A stretch of DNA of 64,000 nucleotides, taken from NCBI RefSeq assembly GCF_000340565.2, contig NZ_CP007203.1, positions 2,411,858 through 2,475,857 on the forward strand, given 5' to 3'. The notes under the pieces were generated by a model. It did not search any database and was not told where the DNA came from. It saw only the letters and a list, made by a program, of their open reading frames with translations. Shown one piece after another: positions 20,380 to 28,727 of this stretch (positions are counted from its first letter, which is position 1; every line of letters starts with the position of its first letter). A program made the translations under genes and the position numbers. Origin of the DNA: Nodularia spumigena CCY9414. Lineage in GTDB: Bacteria > Cyanobacteriota > Cyanobacteriia > Cyanobacteriales > Nostocaceae.

Positions 20380-21276
20380 TCAATCCAGGCGTGTGGCAAC
20401 ACACATCAACGACAATGCCGCTTCTACAGAGTTGGGATCTATACCTGATAATCTCTGAGCTAGACGATACTTCCAAAATGGCCTACCGTAATTACCCTTT
20501 AATGCTTCTGCACCTACAGTATGGTTATGGGGGTAAACCTTAACTGCAAAGCCCATTGGTGTGAGGATTTCATCGAACATCTCTGATGTCACACCATCAA
20601 ACTCTTTGTGATGTACCTCTGTTCCTAAAGACCAGAATTGCTCCTCTGCGGTGGAATGTCCCCCCCGTTTCATATACTTATAAATTGGCAACCGTATTTT
20701 CCACAATAGTGAACCTAAACCTTTGAACTGATAAGCACTTTTTTGGGGATCGTGATCTGTGATTAAAATCCCCCCAGGACGTACCAATTTAGCTGCCTCT
20801 TGCAAAACTTTTGGCATATCGTCACAATGATGCAAGCTAGCATTAAGCATGACAAGATCAGCAAACCCAGAGACAAAAGGCAGATTTTGAGCATCTGCTA
20901 GCACTGTTGTATATCCGAGTTGACGAGCCATTTTCAGTGCGCCCAGGGAAACATCTACCCCCAGTAACAACTGTGGTTCACCACAAAACTGTTTGAGAGC
21001 GGCATACACATTGCCCGGACCACAACCAATATCCACCACTACTTTATCTTGCCAACTACCAATCACGGCTTGCCAAAGTTCTATAAACTTGTCATCTCTA
21101 TGACAGGATTGAAAATAATTTAATCCCCATTCTGCATGCCCAAAGTAGTAGCTGTTGGCTTGGATAGCTGGTGTGGGATTGGAAATCTGGCAGATAATAG
21201 TATCTTCATCCCATCTATCAATTGTGTTTGGTAGCGCAAAATACTGATAACAGGTTGTGTTTACTTCTTTTAACAT
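20380..21276 (-). CDS. Class I SAM-dependent methyltransferase
   Basis: A 298-residue protein with the SAM-binding motif VVDIGCGPGNVYAAL (residues about 75-89), an acidic residue at the end of the second strand (GVDVSLGAL), and LPFVSGFADLVMLNASLHHCDD as motifs II-III of the Methyltransf_11/25 group. The substrate is unknown. Its partners, a glycosyltransferase on the other strand and an oxygenase beyond, suggest modification of a glycan or small metabolite, but that rests on position only. Confidence 0.82.
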   Translation of the reverse strand: MLKEVNTTCYQYFALPNTIDRWDEDTIICQISNPTPAIQANSYYFGHAEWGLNYFQSCHRDDKFIELWQAVIGSWQDKVVVDIGCGPGNVYAALKQFCGEPQLLLGVDVSLGALKMARQLGYTTVLADAQNLPFVSGFADLVMLNASLHHCDDMPKVLQEAAKLVRPGGILITDHDPQKSAYQFKGLGSLLWKIRLPIYKYMKRGGHSTAEEQFWSLGTEVHHKEFDGVTSEMFDEILTPMGFAVKVYPHNHTVGAEALKGNYGRPFWKYRLAQRLSGIDPNSVEAALSLMCVATRLD

Positions 21277-21569
21277 TTACGAAAATTTTAAGCGTGTATT
21301 TACTTAAAAGTTTGTTTTTCATAATAAAAATTATAACAAATTACGCTTTGTTTGAGCGATTATTTATTTTCAAAAAACCATTACTTGATGTATATTTATA
21401 CTTAGCCATATAAAGTTAAGATAAATTTACCAGAAGTATACACAAATAATTAATATTTTTGTAGAGTAAAATTACTTAAGGTAATATCTAGGGTTTAGAG
21501 TTAAGTTTTATACTTACTTGGCGCTCCTTACCACTTAGGTTTTTTTAATACACATGGAATTAATGATAA
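21277..21569. other. Divergent AT-rich intergenic region
   Basis: About 290 bp, very AT-rich, between the minus-strand methyltransferase and plus-strand oxygenase; presumably holds both promoters. Nothing specific recognised. Confidence 0.3.
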
Positions 21570-22421
21570 ATGCTAGAAACAACGTCGAGACATTATTATG
21601 CCGAGCAAATAGTCAATAAACTCCAAGATTGCAAATCGGCTTTAAAACAAGAATTTAGCAGGGAAAATCGGATAAATACTTGTTATTTAGATGATTTATT
21701 AAATGTAGATGATGTATTAAAAATATATCAGGTATTTCCCGAAAAAGAAAACTTGTTGCAGTTAAAAGACCTGAGAGAGTATAAATATGTTGGCATACAA
21801 TTAGATAAATTCAATCCTATTTTAGAAGAAATTATCTATGCTTTTCAGGATGCCAGAGTAGTTCAGCTAATTGCCGAAATAACCGGATTAGAGCAATTGA
21901 TGCCAGATGAATACCTATATGCTGGTGGCGTTAGCCTGATGGAATATGGCTGTTTTTTAAATCCTCATCTGGATAATTCTCATGATAAAGATATTAATAA
22001 CTATCGGGTTTTGAATTTACTGTATTATGTCACTCCCAATTGGCAAAAAAATTATGGTGGTAACCTAGAAATTTGGGATCAAGGTTTAAAGCAGCCTTGT
22101 AGAACTATTCACAGCAAGTTCAATCGGCTAGTTATTATGGTTACTAATAAAAGTTCTTTGCATTCGGTTAGCCCAATTAATCATCATGGTCGGCGCTGTT
22201 GTGTGTCTAACTACTACTTTTCACCAAAACCTGCTGATAAAGAGAAGTATTATCATGTTACTTCCTTTCGAGGTCGCCCAGAGCAGAATTTAAGAGACAT
22301 AATATTGAGAGGAGACGCTAGCCTCCGAAATATAGTGCGTAAAATCTTTAAAAATGGCATTAAGAAGCCTCATTTTTATAGGAAAACGAACCACACAGAC
22401 GCAGAGGACACAGAGAAATAA
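21570..22421 (+). CDS. 2-oxoglutarate/Fe(II)-dependent dioxygenase, prolyl-hydroxylase type
   Basis: 283 residues. The iron triad is visible as HLDNSHD (H and D, near residues 132-134) and the distal His in SLHSV (near residue 193), followed by a basic pair in HGRRC as 2-oxoglutarate ligand. The double-stranded beta-helix strands VLNLLYYVTPNWQKNYGGNLEIW fit the P4Hc family. Likely hydroxylates a peptide or small molecule; substrate unknown. The last 13 residues are coded by the fragment of a mobile element, so the native C-terminus has probably been replaced. The start is an ATG with weak ribosome-binding signal. Confidence 0.82.
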   Translation: MLETTSRHYYAEQIVNKLQDCKSALKQEFSRENRINTCYLDDLLNVDDVLKIYQVFPEKENLLQLKDLREYKYVGIQLDKFNPILEEIIYAFQDARVVQLIAEITGLEQLMPDEYLYAGGVSLMEYGCFLNPHLDNSHDKDINNYRVLNLLYYVTPNWQKNYGGNLEIWDQGLKQPCRTIHSKFNRLVIMVTNKSSLHSVSPINHHGRRCCVSNYYFSPKPADKEKYYHVTSFRGRPEQNLRDIILRGDASLRNIVRKIFKNGIKKPHFYRKTNHTDAEDTEK

Positions 22422-22450
22422 GGGTTTGAGAGGGTTTTTGCGTAAGTCCT
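22381..22450. mobile_element. Truncated subfamily A element at the oxygenase 3' end
   Basis: The right end GCGTAAGTCCT (22440-22450) and interior match subfamily A in the reverse-complement orientation of the 32.5-kb copy. The left terminal repeat is missing. The oxygenase stop codon (TAA at 22419-22421) is inside it. Confidence 0.65.
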
Positions 22451-22497
22451 GGTTAAAAATTCCAGTTTTTTTAAAAGACAAATATAGGTGAAGTATT

Positions 22498-23583
22498 ATG
22501 GTGAAATCGCAAAATTTAGAGCGCTTTGGTCATCACTTGATACTTGGTATTTCAGGTACTTCTTTAAGTGATGACGATAAACGAACACTGAGTGAGTTAA
22601 AACCAGTGGGAGTAATATTTTTTGCGAAAAACTTTCGGGATGGTACGCCTTATGAAGTTTGGCTGGAAAGCTTCAAAAATCTGAACGACGAAATTAGAAA
22701 ATATACTGAACGTGACTCAATGTTTATGACATTAGATCACGAAGGGGGAAGGGTCGTGAGAACACCCTTACCAATTACTCGATTTCCTTATGCTTTGTTG
22801 TGCAGATCACAGGCAAAACAAGTAGCAGAAGCTACAGCATTAGAGTTGAAATCCCTCGGAATAAATGTTTCCTGGTCTCCTGTCACAGATATTTTTTCCC
22901 ATCCTCAAAATCCCATTATCGGGCTTCGTGCCTTTGGTCGCACCCCGGAAACAACAGCTGAAGGTGTCCTTGAATACTACAAAGGACTTCGGGAAGGGGG
23001 AATTTTAGGATGTGCTAAACATTTTCCGGGACATGGAGACACCAGCAAAGATTCTCATATTGAATTACCAATACTGAATCTTACGGTAGAAGAATTACGG
23101 ATGCGGGAATTGATACCGTTTAAAGCGCTGATATCTGAGCAAATTCCTTTAATCATGACAGCGCATATCCTGTTTCCCCTGATAGACCCCCATTTTCCGG
23201 CGACACTTTCCCCAGCTATCCTGAAGAAGATACTCCGGGAAGAATTGGGTTTTGAAGGAGTGGTTGTATCTGACGACTTGGATATGAAGGCTGTCTCAGA
23301 TATGTTTACCCAAAGTGGTACAGTAGCACAAGCCTTTGATGCTGGCTGTGACTTATTTATTGTCTCGCGGAATATTAATTCATTATCTATTGAACGTACC
23401 TATCAGATGGCTGAAGATTTTGCTGATTCTTTAAGCAAAGGTAGCCTGGATGAATCAGTAGTAACCGCAGCTAGAGACAGAATTGAGAAACTACTGGCTA
23501 TAACTCCCCAATATATGATCCATGCTCTGGATAAAAATATTTTACAGCAACACGCGGAATTAGCGATCGCTTGTTCTTTCTAG
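22498..23583 (+). CDS. Family 3 beta-N-acetylhexosaminidase (NagZ-like)
   Basis: A 361-residue GH3 enzyme expected to remove N-acetylglucosamine from muropeptides or other glycans. The NagZ signature KHFPGHGDTSKDSH is at residues 174-187, which carries the catalytic histidine-aspartate loop, and the nucleophile region is SDDLDM (258-263). N-terminal MTLDHEGGRV is the substrate loop. There is no signal peptide, as usual for cytoplasmic NagZ. Length fits the single-domain family. It converges with a CsoR-type repressor gene only 4 bp away. Confidence 0.9.
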   Translation: MVKSQNLERFGHHLILGISGTSLSDDDKRTLSELKPVGVIFFAKNFRDGTPYEVWLESFKNLNDEIRKYTERDSMFMTLDHEGGRVVRTPLPITRFPYALLCRSQAKQVAEATALELKSLGINVSWSPVTDIFSHPQNPIIGLRAFGRTPETTAEGVLEYYKGLREGGILGCAKHFPGHGDTSKDSHIELPILNLTVEELRMRELIPFKALISEQIPLIMTAHILFPLIDPHFPATLSPAILKKILREELGFEGVVVSDDLDMKAVSDMFTQSGTVAQAFDAGCDLFIVSRNINSLSIERTYQMAEDFADSLSKGSLDESVVTAARDRIEKLLAITPQYMIHALDKNILQQHAELAIACSF

Positions 23584-23587
23584 AGTC

Positions 23588-24007
23588 TTAAGGCAAAAAC
23601 CGATCTAAAGCAGCCTTTAGCTGTTGAATTTCCACTTCCATATTGCCTTCTTGAGCTGCTCTTGCAATACACTCAGTTAAATGTTCATCTAAAACAATTC
23701 TCGCCACCTTATCCAAAGCGCCCCGCACAGCCGCAATTTGTAATAAAACATCAGGACAAGGGCTATCATGCTGCACCATTGTTTTAATTCCACGAACATG
23801 GCCTTCTATCCGTGACAGCCGATTTACAATTTTCCGGATTGACTCTTGACTATGAACGTGAGGATGTGCAGAATTTCCATGCTCATGAGTATGATTTGTC
23901 AGATCCTCTGCATCATGATGGTGGGCGTGTTCTACTTGCGGGGATACCGGCAAAGATTTTTTAGCTAATCGGTTTGATCCGTTCATGGTTATGGTTTGCC
24001 AAAGCAC
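23588..24007 (-). CDS. CsoR/RcnR-family metal-responsive repressor with His-rich leader
   Basis: A 139-residue all-helical DNA-binding regulator that would release DNA on metal or sulfur-species binding. The family core starts at about residue 56 (IRKIVNRLSRIEGHVRGI) and has the metal-site residues C84, H109 and C113 in the characteristic spacing. Residues 27-52 hold about ten histidines (HAHHHD...HTHEHGNSAHPHVH), unusual for CsoR but seen in nickel-sensing InrS/RcnR relatives. An alternative start at residue 8 exists. The divergent neighbour is the HtrA protease gene; the target is unknown and no metal exporter adjoins it. Confidence 0.85.
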   Translation of the reverse strand: MLWQTITMNGSNRLAKKSLPVSPQVEHAHHHDAEDLTNHTHEHGNSAHPHVHSQESIRKIVNRLSRIEGHVRGIKTMVQHDSPCPDVLLQIAAVRGALDKVARIVLDEHLTECIARAAQEGNMEVEIQQLKAALDRFLP

Positions 24008-24260
24008 TGGTAGTATTAAGATCCTAGCCTAGAAGATAATTGGTAATGGAAAAACTATTGCTGCCAATTAACGATAGCTTTGGTTAAATGATTCCAGGGT
24101 GAAACCCGAACCTTTAAAGGGCGAATCTCCTTAATAGCTATTATATTAAATATTAGATTAATTTTTATTACAGGTAGTTTACGACGGATAATGTTGGATT
24201 CGGTAAAAATAAGTGTAAATAGATTTTTAGACAAAAACTAGACTTCCATATTAGGTTGTA

Positions 24261-25460
24261 ATGATGCGATTCTCCCAAATATCAAGTTCTATACGTCAAT
24301 TCAGTTCATATGCGTTAGCCCTAATTATCGGAGTGACGCTAACCGTCAGCACTTTCCAGGTATTACCCTCTCAAGCAGAACCCGCTCCCTATTCTGAGAA
24401 TGCTGTCGCCCAACAATCACCAGCAAATGCGGCTATAGGTAGCACTAGCTTTGTCACAGCAGCCGTAAATCGGGTGGGAACAGCAGTAGTCCGGATTGAT
24501 ACTGAACGCACCGTGACTCGTCGTATGGACCCATTTATGGAAGACCCATTCTTTCGGCGATTTTTTGGTGAGGGTTTCCCGCAACAGATGCCTTCTGAAC
24601 AATTGCGCGGTCTAGGTTCGGGGTTTATTATTGACAAAGGTGGTTTGGTTTTGACCAATGCCCATGTAGTTGATAAAGCTGATAGAGTCACAGTCCGTCT
24701 GAAAGATGGTCGCACCTATGAAGGTAAAGTTCAAGGTATTGATGAAGTCACAGATTTAGCAGTGGTGAAGATTAACCCTGATAAAGATTTACCTGTTGCG
24801 CCTTTGGGTTCTTCCGATACAGTACAAGTGGGAGACTGGGCGATCGCAGTCGGTAATCCGTTAGGATTTGATAATACTGTGACTTTGGGAATTGTCAGCA
24901 CCCTGAAACGTTCTAGCGCCCAAGTGGGAATTGCTGATAAACGCTTAGACTTCATTCAAACCGATGCGGCGATTAATCCTGGTAATTCCGGGGGACCGCT
25001 CTTAAATGAACGTGGCGAAGTCATTGGGATTAATACGGCGATTCGTCCTGATGCGATGGGTATTGGCTTTGCGATTCCTATTGATAAGGCTAAAGCGATC
25101 GCCTTGAAATTGCAACGTGACGGTAAAGTTATTCACCCCTATTTAGGTGTACAGATGATAACTTTAACACCCGAACTAGCAAAACAAAATAATACTGATC
25201 CTAACTCTCCGATTCAAATACCAGAAATCAATGGTGTTTTGGTGATGCGAGTTGTACCTAATTCCCCAGCTGCATCTGCTGGTGTGCGCCGTGGTGATGT
25301 AATTGTGCAAATTGATCGCGAACCTGTCACCAGTGCCGATAAATTACAGAATCTTGTAGAAAATAGTCGCCTGGGTCAGTTGTTACAAGTGAAAGTCCAA
25401 CGCGGTAATCAGATACAGCTGCTTTCCATCCGCACGGCTGAGTTAGAAGATCCTGCTTAG
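24261..25460 (+). CDS. HtrA/Deg-family serine protease (HhoA/HhoB/HtrA type)
   Basis: A 399-residue envelope protease for misfolded proteins. It has a hydrophobic signal-anchor (about residues 17-33) and a chymotrypsin-like domain with catalytic H135 (TNAHVVD), D165 (VTDLAVVK) and S243 (GNSGGPL). One PDZ domain follows (about residues 290-390), containing GVLVMRVVPNSPAASAGVRRGDVIVQI. A single PDZ fits cyanobacterial HhoA/HhoB/HtrA; I cannot tell which paralogue. Two adjacent ATGs start the frame. The divergent spacer with the CsoR-type gene is about 250 bp. Confidence 0.93.
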   Translation: MMRFSQISSSIRQFSSYALALIIGVTLTVSTFQVLPSQAEPAPYSENAVAQQSPANAAIGSTSFVTAAVNRVGTAVVRIDTERTVTRRMDPFMEDPFFRRFFGEGFPQQMPSEQLRGLGSGFIIDKGGLVLTNAHVVDKADRVTVRLKDGRTYEGKVQGIDEVTDLAVVKINPDKDLPVAPLGSSDTVQVGDWAIAVGNPLGFDNTVTLGIVSTLKRSSAQVGIADKRLDFIQTDAAINPGNSGGPLLNERGEVIGINTAIRPDAMGIGFAIPIDKAKAIALKLQRDGKVIHPYLGVQMITLTPELAKQNNTDPNSPIQIPEINGVLVMRVVPNSPAASAGVRRGDVIVQIDREPVTSADKLQNLVENSRLGQLLQVKVQRGNQIQLLSIRTAELEDPA

Positions 25461-25534
25461 GAATGTGAGATTTATTTGGTAAGTAGAGATGCGATTAATC
25501 GTATCTCTACAAAATTCACTATATTTATGTGTTT

Positions 25535-26716
25535 ATGCTTTATAGAAGATTTGGCCGCACAGAGTTACAGATTCCTGTTTTTTCTTGTGGCGGTATGAGA
25601 TACCAATTCAAATGGCAAGATGTTCCTAATTCCGAAATTCCGGCGGATAATCAGGCAAATTTAGAAGCGACTATTCGCCGATCTTTGGAAGTGGGAATTA
25701 ATCACATTGAAACTGCTCGTGGTTATGGTACATCGGAAATGCAATTGGGGCAAATATTGCCTAAGTTTCCCCGTGAAAAATTAATTGTGCAGACGAAAGT
25801 TAACCCGGTTGCAGATGATCAGAAATTTCGCGAAACATTTGAACAATCACTGCAAAATCTCAAGTTAGATTATATTGATTTACTGGGAATACATGGCATC
25901 AATAATGCTGAATCTTTTGACAATACTATGCGTACCGGTGGCTGTTTAGAAGTGGCGCAGCAGTTGCAAGCCGAGGGAAAAGTGAGATTTATCGGCTTTT
26001 CTACTCACGGTTCTAAAGATGTGATTATAAAGGCAATTAATACTAACCAATTTGATTATGTAAACTTACATTGGTACTATATTAATCAATGGAATTGGGA
26101 AGCAATTACAGCAGCTAATAATCATGATATGGGGGTGTTTATTATTAGTCCCTCAGATAAAGGAGGGATGCTATATAAACCACCGCAAAAGTTAGTTAAT
26201 CTTTGCGATCCCTTGAGTCCGATGGTGTTTAATGATTTGTTTTGTCTCAGTCATCGAAACGTACATACTTTAAGTTTGGGTGCAGCCAGACCGGAAGATT
26301 TTGATGAACATCTCAAAACTTTAGAATATTTAGATCGGGCAGATGAAATTTTGCCGCCAATTTTGAGTAAGTTAGAACAAGAAGCGATCGCCACTTTAGG
26401 AGAAGATTGGGTAAAAACTTGGGAGACTAATTTACCCACCTGGGAAGAAACACCGGGAGAAGTAAATATTCCTGTAATTTTGTGGTTGTTGAATTTAGCG
26501 ATCGCCTATGATTTAGTAGACTATGCCAAAAAGCGCTACAACTTATTGGGTAATGGTAGTCACTGGTTCCCCGGTAACAAAGCAGACCAACTAGATGAGC
26601 TAGACCTGAGTAAATCTCTGGCGAGTAGTCCCCACGCCGAGAAAATTCCTCAACTGTTAGCAAAAGCCCATCAAATGTTAGCAGGGGAGGAAGTTAAGCG
26701 CTTATCGAAGTCTTAG
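25535..26716 (+). CDS. Aldo/keto reductase
   Basis: A 393-residue NAD(P)H-dependent oxidoreductase. The N-terminal strand MLYRRFGRTELQIPVFSCGGMR, the region HIETARGYGTSE (the usual Asp is Glu here, the catalytic Tyr is present) and a TKV strand (about 90) are AKR family marks. The HGINN segment provides the usual histidine. The ~90 residue C-terminal extension is longer than the standard 320-residue enzyme. I chose the ATG at 25535 because a GTG at 25529 adds only two residues. Substrate unknown. It lies 70 bp after htrA and may be co-transcribed. Confidence 0.85.
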   Translation: MLYRRFGRTELQIPVFSCGGMRYQFKWQDVPNSEIPADNQANLEATIRRSLEVGINHIETARGYGTSEMQLGQILPKFPREKLIVQTKVNPVADDQKFRETFEQSLQNLKLDYIDLLGIHGINNAESFDNTMRTGGCLEVAQQLQAEGKVRFIGFSTHGSKDVIIKAINTNQFDYVNLHWYYINQWNWEAITAANNHDMGVFIISPSDKGGMLYKPPQKLVNLCDPLSPMVFNDLFCLSHRNVHTLSLGAARPEDFDEHLKTLEYLDRADEILPPILSKLEQEAIATLGEDWVKTWETNLPTWEETPGEVNIPVILWLLNLAIAYDLVDYAKKRYNLLGNGSHWFPGNKADQLDELDLSKSLASSPHAEKIPQLLAKAHQMLAGEEVKRLSKS

Positions 26717-26786
26717 TCATTAGTCATTGGTCATTGGTCATTGGTCATTGGTCATTGGTCATTGGTCATTGGTCATTGGTCATTGG
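26717..26786. repeat. Ten TCATTRG heptamers
   Basis: One TCATTAG followed by nine exact TCATTGG copies, a STRR array. On the minus strand a TCA in the array gives the TGA stop of the neighbouring CNNM/CorC gene, so the two features overlap by seven bases. Confidence 0.95.
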
Positions 26787-28423
26787 GAAGTTACCGCCTT
26801 CTCCCCCCCTGCCTCTTCTCCCCCCCTGCTCCCTGCTCCCTGCCCCCCTGCCTCTTCTCCCCCCCTGCTCCCTGCTCCCTGCCCCCCTGCCTCTTCTCCC
26901 CCCCTGCTCCCTGCTCCCTGCCCCCCTGCCTCTTCTCCCCCCCTGCTCCCTGCTCCCTGCCCCCCTGCCTCTTCTCCCCCCCTGCTCCCTGCTCCCTGCC
27001 CCCCTGCCTCTTCTCCCCCCCTGCTCCCTGCTCCCTGCCCCCCTGCCTCTTCTCCCCCCCTGCTCCCTGCTCCCTGCCCCCCTGCCTCTTCTCCCCCCCT
27101 GCTCCCTGCTCCCTGCCCCCCTGCCTCTTCCCTTGGTATTACTAGCACTTTATCAACGCGGTTCCCGTCCATATCCATGACTTCAATCCGCATCCCACGC
27201 CATTGAAAATAGTCGGCTGCTGCTGGGATACGACCAAGATGATTGATCACAAAACCACCTAATGTCTGATAGCTACCTCGTTCACCAATTTCCCACTCTT
27301 CTAAATCGAAAAGTTCATAAAACTCATCTATCTGTAACATCCCATCCAATAACCAGGAACCATCCTCTCGTTGTACGGCTTGTGGTTGTTCTTCCCCCGG
27401 TTCTTCAGGAACATCACCAACGATTTCGCTCATGATGTCGTTGAGAGTCACCAATCCTTGAATTACACCGTATTCATCCACAATCAAAGCCATGTATGTA
27501 ATGGTTTGTTTGAAGAATTCTAAAACTTTCAAACCACGAGTGATTTCTGGCACATAGACGGGCTGCCGCAATCCCATTGTTAAGTCCATTGGTTCGTTGC
27601 GGAAACATCTAGCTAATAAGTCGGTAACTACAATTATACCGAGTACATTGTCCAGTCCTCCCTGACAAACTGGATACCGGGAATAGGCACTTTCGATGAT
27701 CTTTTGGCGGTTTTCTGCAAGAGAGTCCTCTAAGTCTAGCCAAACAATATCAGGTCGAGGTGTCATAAAGGAATTGGCAGGGCGATCGCCTAAACGAAAT
27801 ACTCGCTCAACCATATCTTGTTCCGCTTCCTCAAAGGTTCCGGCTTCTGTGCCTTGTTCAATTAAGATTTTAATTTCTTCTTCAGTAACTGGTGGCTGAA
27901 GATAGGGTGTCATACCCAATCCTCGCACTATAATATCTGTAGAAGTAGTGAGTAAATATACCACCGGTGAGGCAAGGGCGGCTAAGGCTTTCATGGGAAT
28001 AGCCACAAACGAGGCAATTCCTTCTGGGTTATTTAATGCCAGCCGTTTTGGGACTAATTCACCAATAATCAGGGACAAATAGGTAATAATCAGAACTACT
28101 ATTCCGAAAGCGATCGCCTCACTAAAAGGTGCTAAGAAGGGAATTAGCCGTATATATACTGCTAGTTGAGTGGCAATTGTGACTCCACCAAAAGCACCTG
28201 TAACGATACCGATGAGGGTAATTCCGATTTGAATGGTGGATAAGAAATGATTTGGCGACTCAGCCAGCTTCAATGCTGTCAATGCCTTGGTATTCCCTTG
28301 ATTCGCAAGCTGTTGTAGCCTGACTTTGCGTGCCGAGACAACTGCCATTTCAGACATAGAAAATACACCGTTGGCAATAATTAGCACCAAAATGATCAAA
28401 ATTTCAAACGTAATGGAGGACAT
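26780..28423 (-). CDS. CNNM/CorC/HlyC-family membrane protein with repeat-coded tail
   Basis: A 547-residue predicted magnesium-related transporter or regulator. The order is DUF21/CNNM membrane domain with about four helices (residues 1-190), a CBS pair (about 205-330) with FMTPRPDI at its start, and a CorC_HlyC domain (about 345-430, WLLDGMLQIDEFYELF and GYQTLGGF-like strand). Family members normally end here. From about residue 437 the protein consists of eight copies of EEAGGQGAGSRGG coded by a 39-bp DNA array, ending EKAVTSQ. The tail is Gly/Glu/Ala-rich and probably disordered. The stop codon comes from the adjacent TCATTGG array. No neighbours suggest a special role. Confidence 0.88.
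   Translation of the reverse strand: MSSITFEILIILVLIIANGVFSMSEMAVVSARKVRLQQLANQGNTKALTALKLAESPNHFLSTIQIGITLIGIVTGAFGGVTIATQLAVYIRLIPFLAPFSEAIAFGIVVLIITYLSLIIGELVPKRLALNNPEGIASFVAIPMKALAALASPVVYLLTTSTDIIVRGLGMTPYLQPPVTEEEIKILIEQGTEAGTFEEAEQDMVERVFRLGDRPANSFMTPRPDIVWLDLEDSLAENRQKIIESAYSRYPVCQGGLDNVLGIIVVTDLLARCFRNEPMDLTMGLRQPVYVPEITRGLKVLEFFKQTITYMALIVDEYGVIQGLVTLNDIMSEIVGDVPEEPGEEQPQAVQREDGSWLLDGMLQIDEFYELFDLEEWEIGERGSYQTLGGFVINHLGRIPAAADYFQWRGMRIEVMDMDGNRVDKVLVIPREEAGGQGAGSRGGEEAGGQGAGSRGGEEAGGQGAGSRGGEEAGGQGAGSRGGEEAGGQGAGSRGGEEAGGQGAGSRGGEEAGGQGAGSRGGEEAGGQGAGSRGGEEAGGEKAVTSQ
26812..27123. repeat. 39-bp tandem array, eight units
   Basis: The unit starts CCTCTTCTCCCCCCCTGCTC and is followed by a CCTGCTCCCTGCCCCCCTG part. 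Starts fall at 26812, 26851, 26890, 26929, 26968, 27007, 27046 and 27085, exactly 39 bp apart. A ninth unit at 27124 diverges after CCTCTTCC. As 39 is divisible by three, the array stays in frame with the CNNM gene. Confidence 0.95.
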
Positions 28424-28727
28424 TTTTTAGAAGTGCCACTGATCACAGCGAATGTATTTCACCTTTTTGTATCTAGTAATCATAAGGTGGTTGTGGGTGT
28501 TTTCGCGATTTTGGAGAATTGATTCCCAGAATTAATTAACCACAGATGTAGACGCGAAATTCGGCTTGCCGTAGGCTACACAGATGTAGATATGGATTGT
28601 TTAACGGTAGGGTATACGGATAATTCGTCACTGAAGATTGGGAAAGGCTATAAGGCTTTTAAAATAGTGAATATAAACTAACTCTAATTTTTCTTATTTT
28701 TAACGACTTCCTCCTCTAGTAAAGCTT
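28424..28727. other. Divergent spacer, CNNM gene and mfd
   Basis: About 300 bp. It holds ACCACAGATGTAGA...ACACAGATGTAGA direct motifs around 28540-28590, a dispersed repeat type, but no gene or clear promoter was seen. Confidence 0.35.

Noticed and set aside
26812-27123. Possible CRISPR array
   Set aside because: The 39-bp units are directly adjacent with no unique spacers, and no cas genes are near.
26727-27206. Three overlapping long open frames of Pro/Ser/Leu-rich repeats on the plus strand
   Set aside because: They result from the 39-bp and 7-bp arrays being stop-free in all plus frames. The opposite-strand CNNM gene explains the region.
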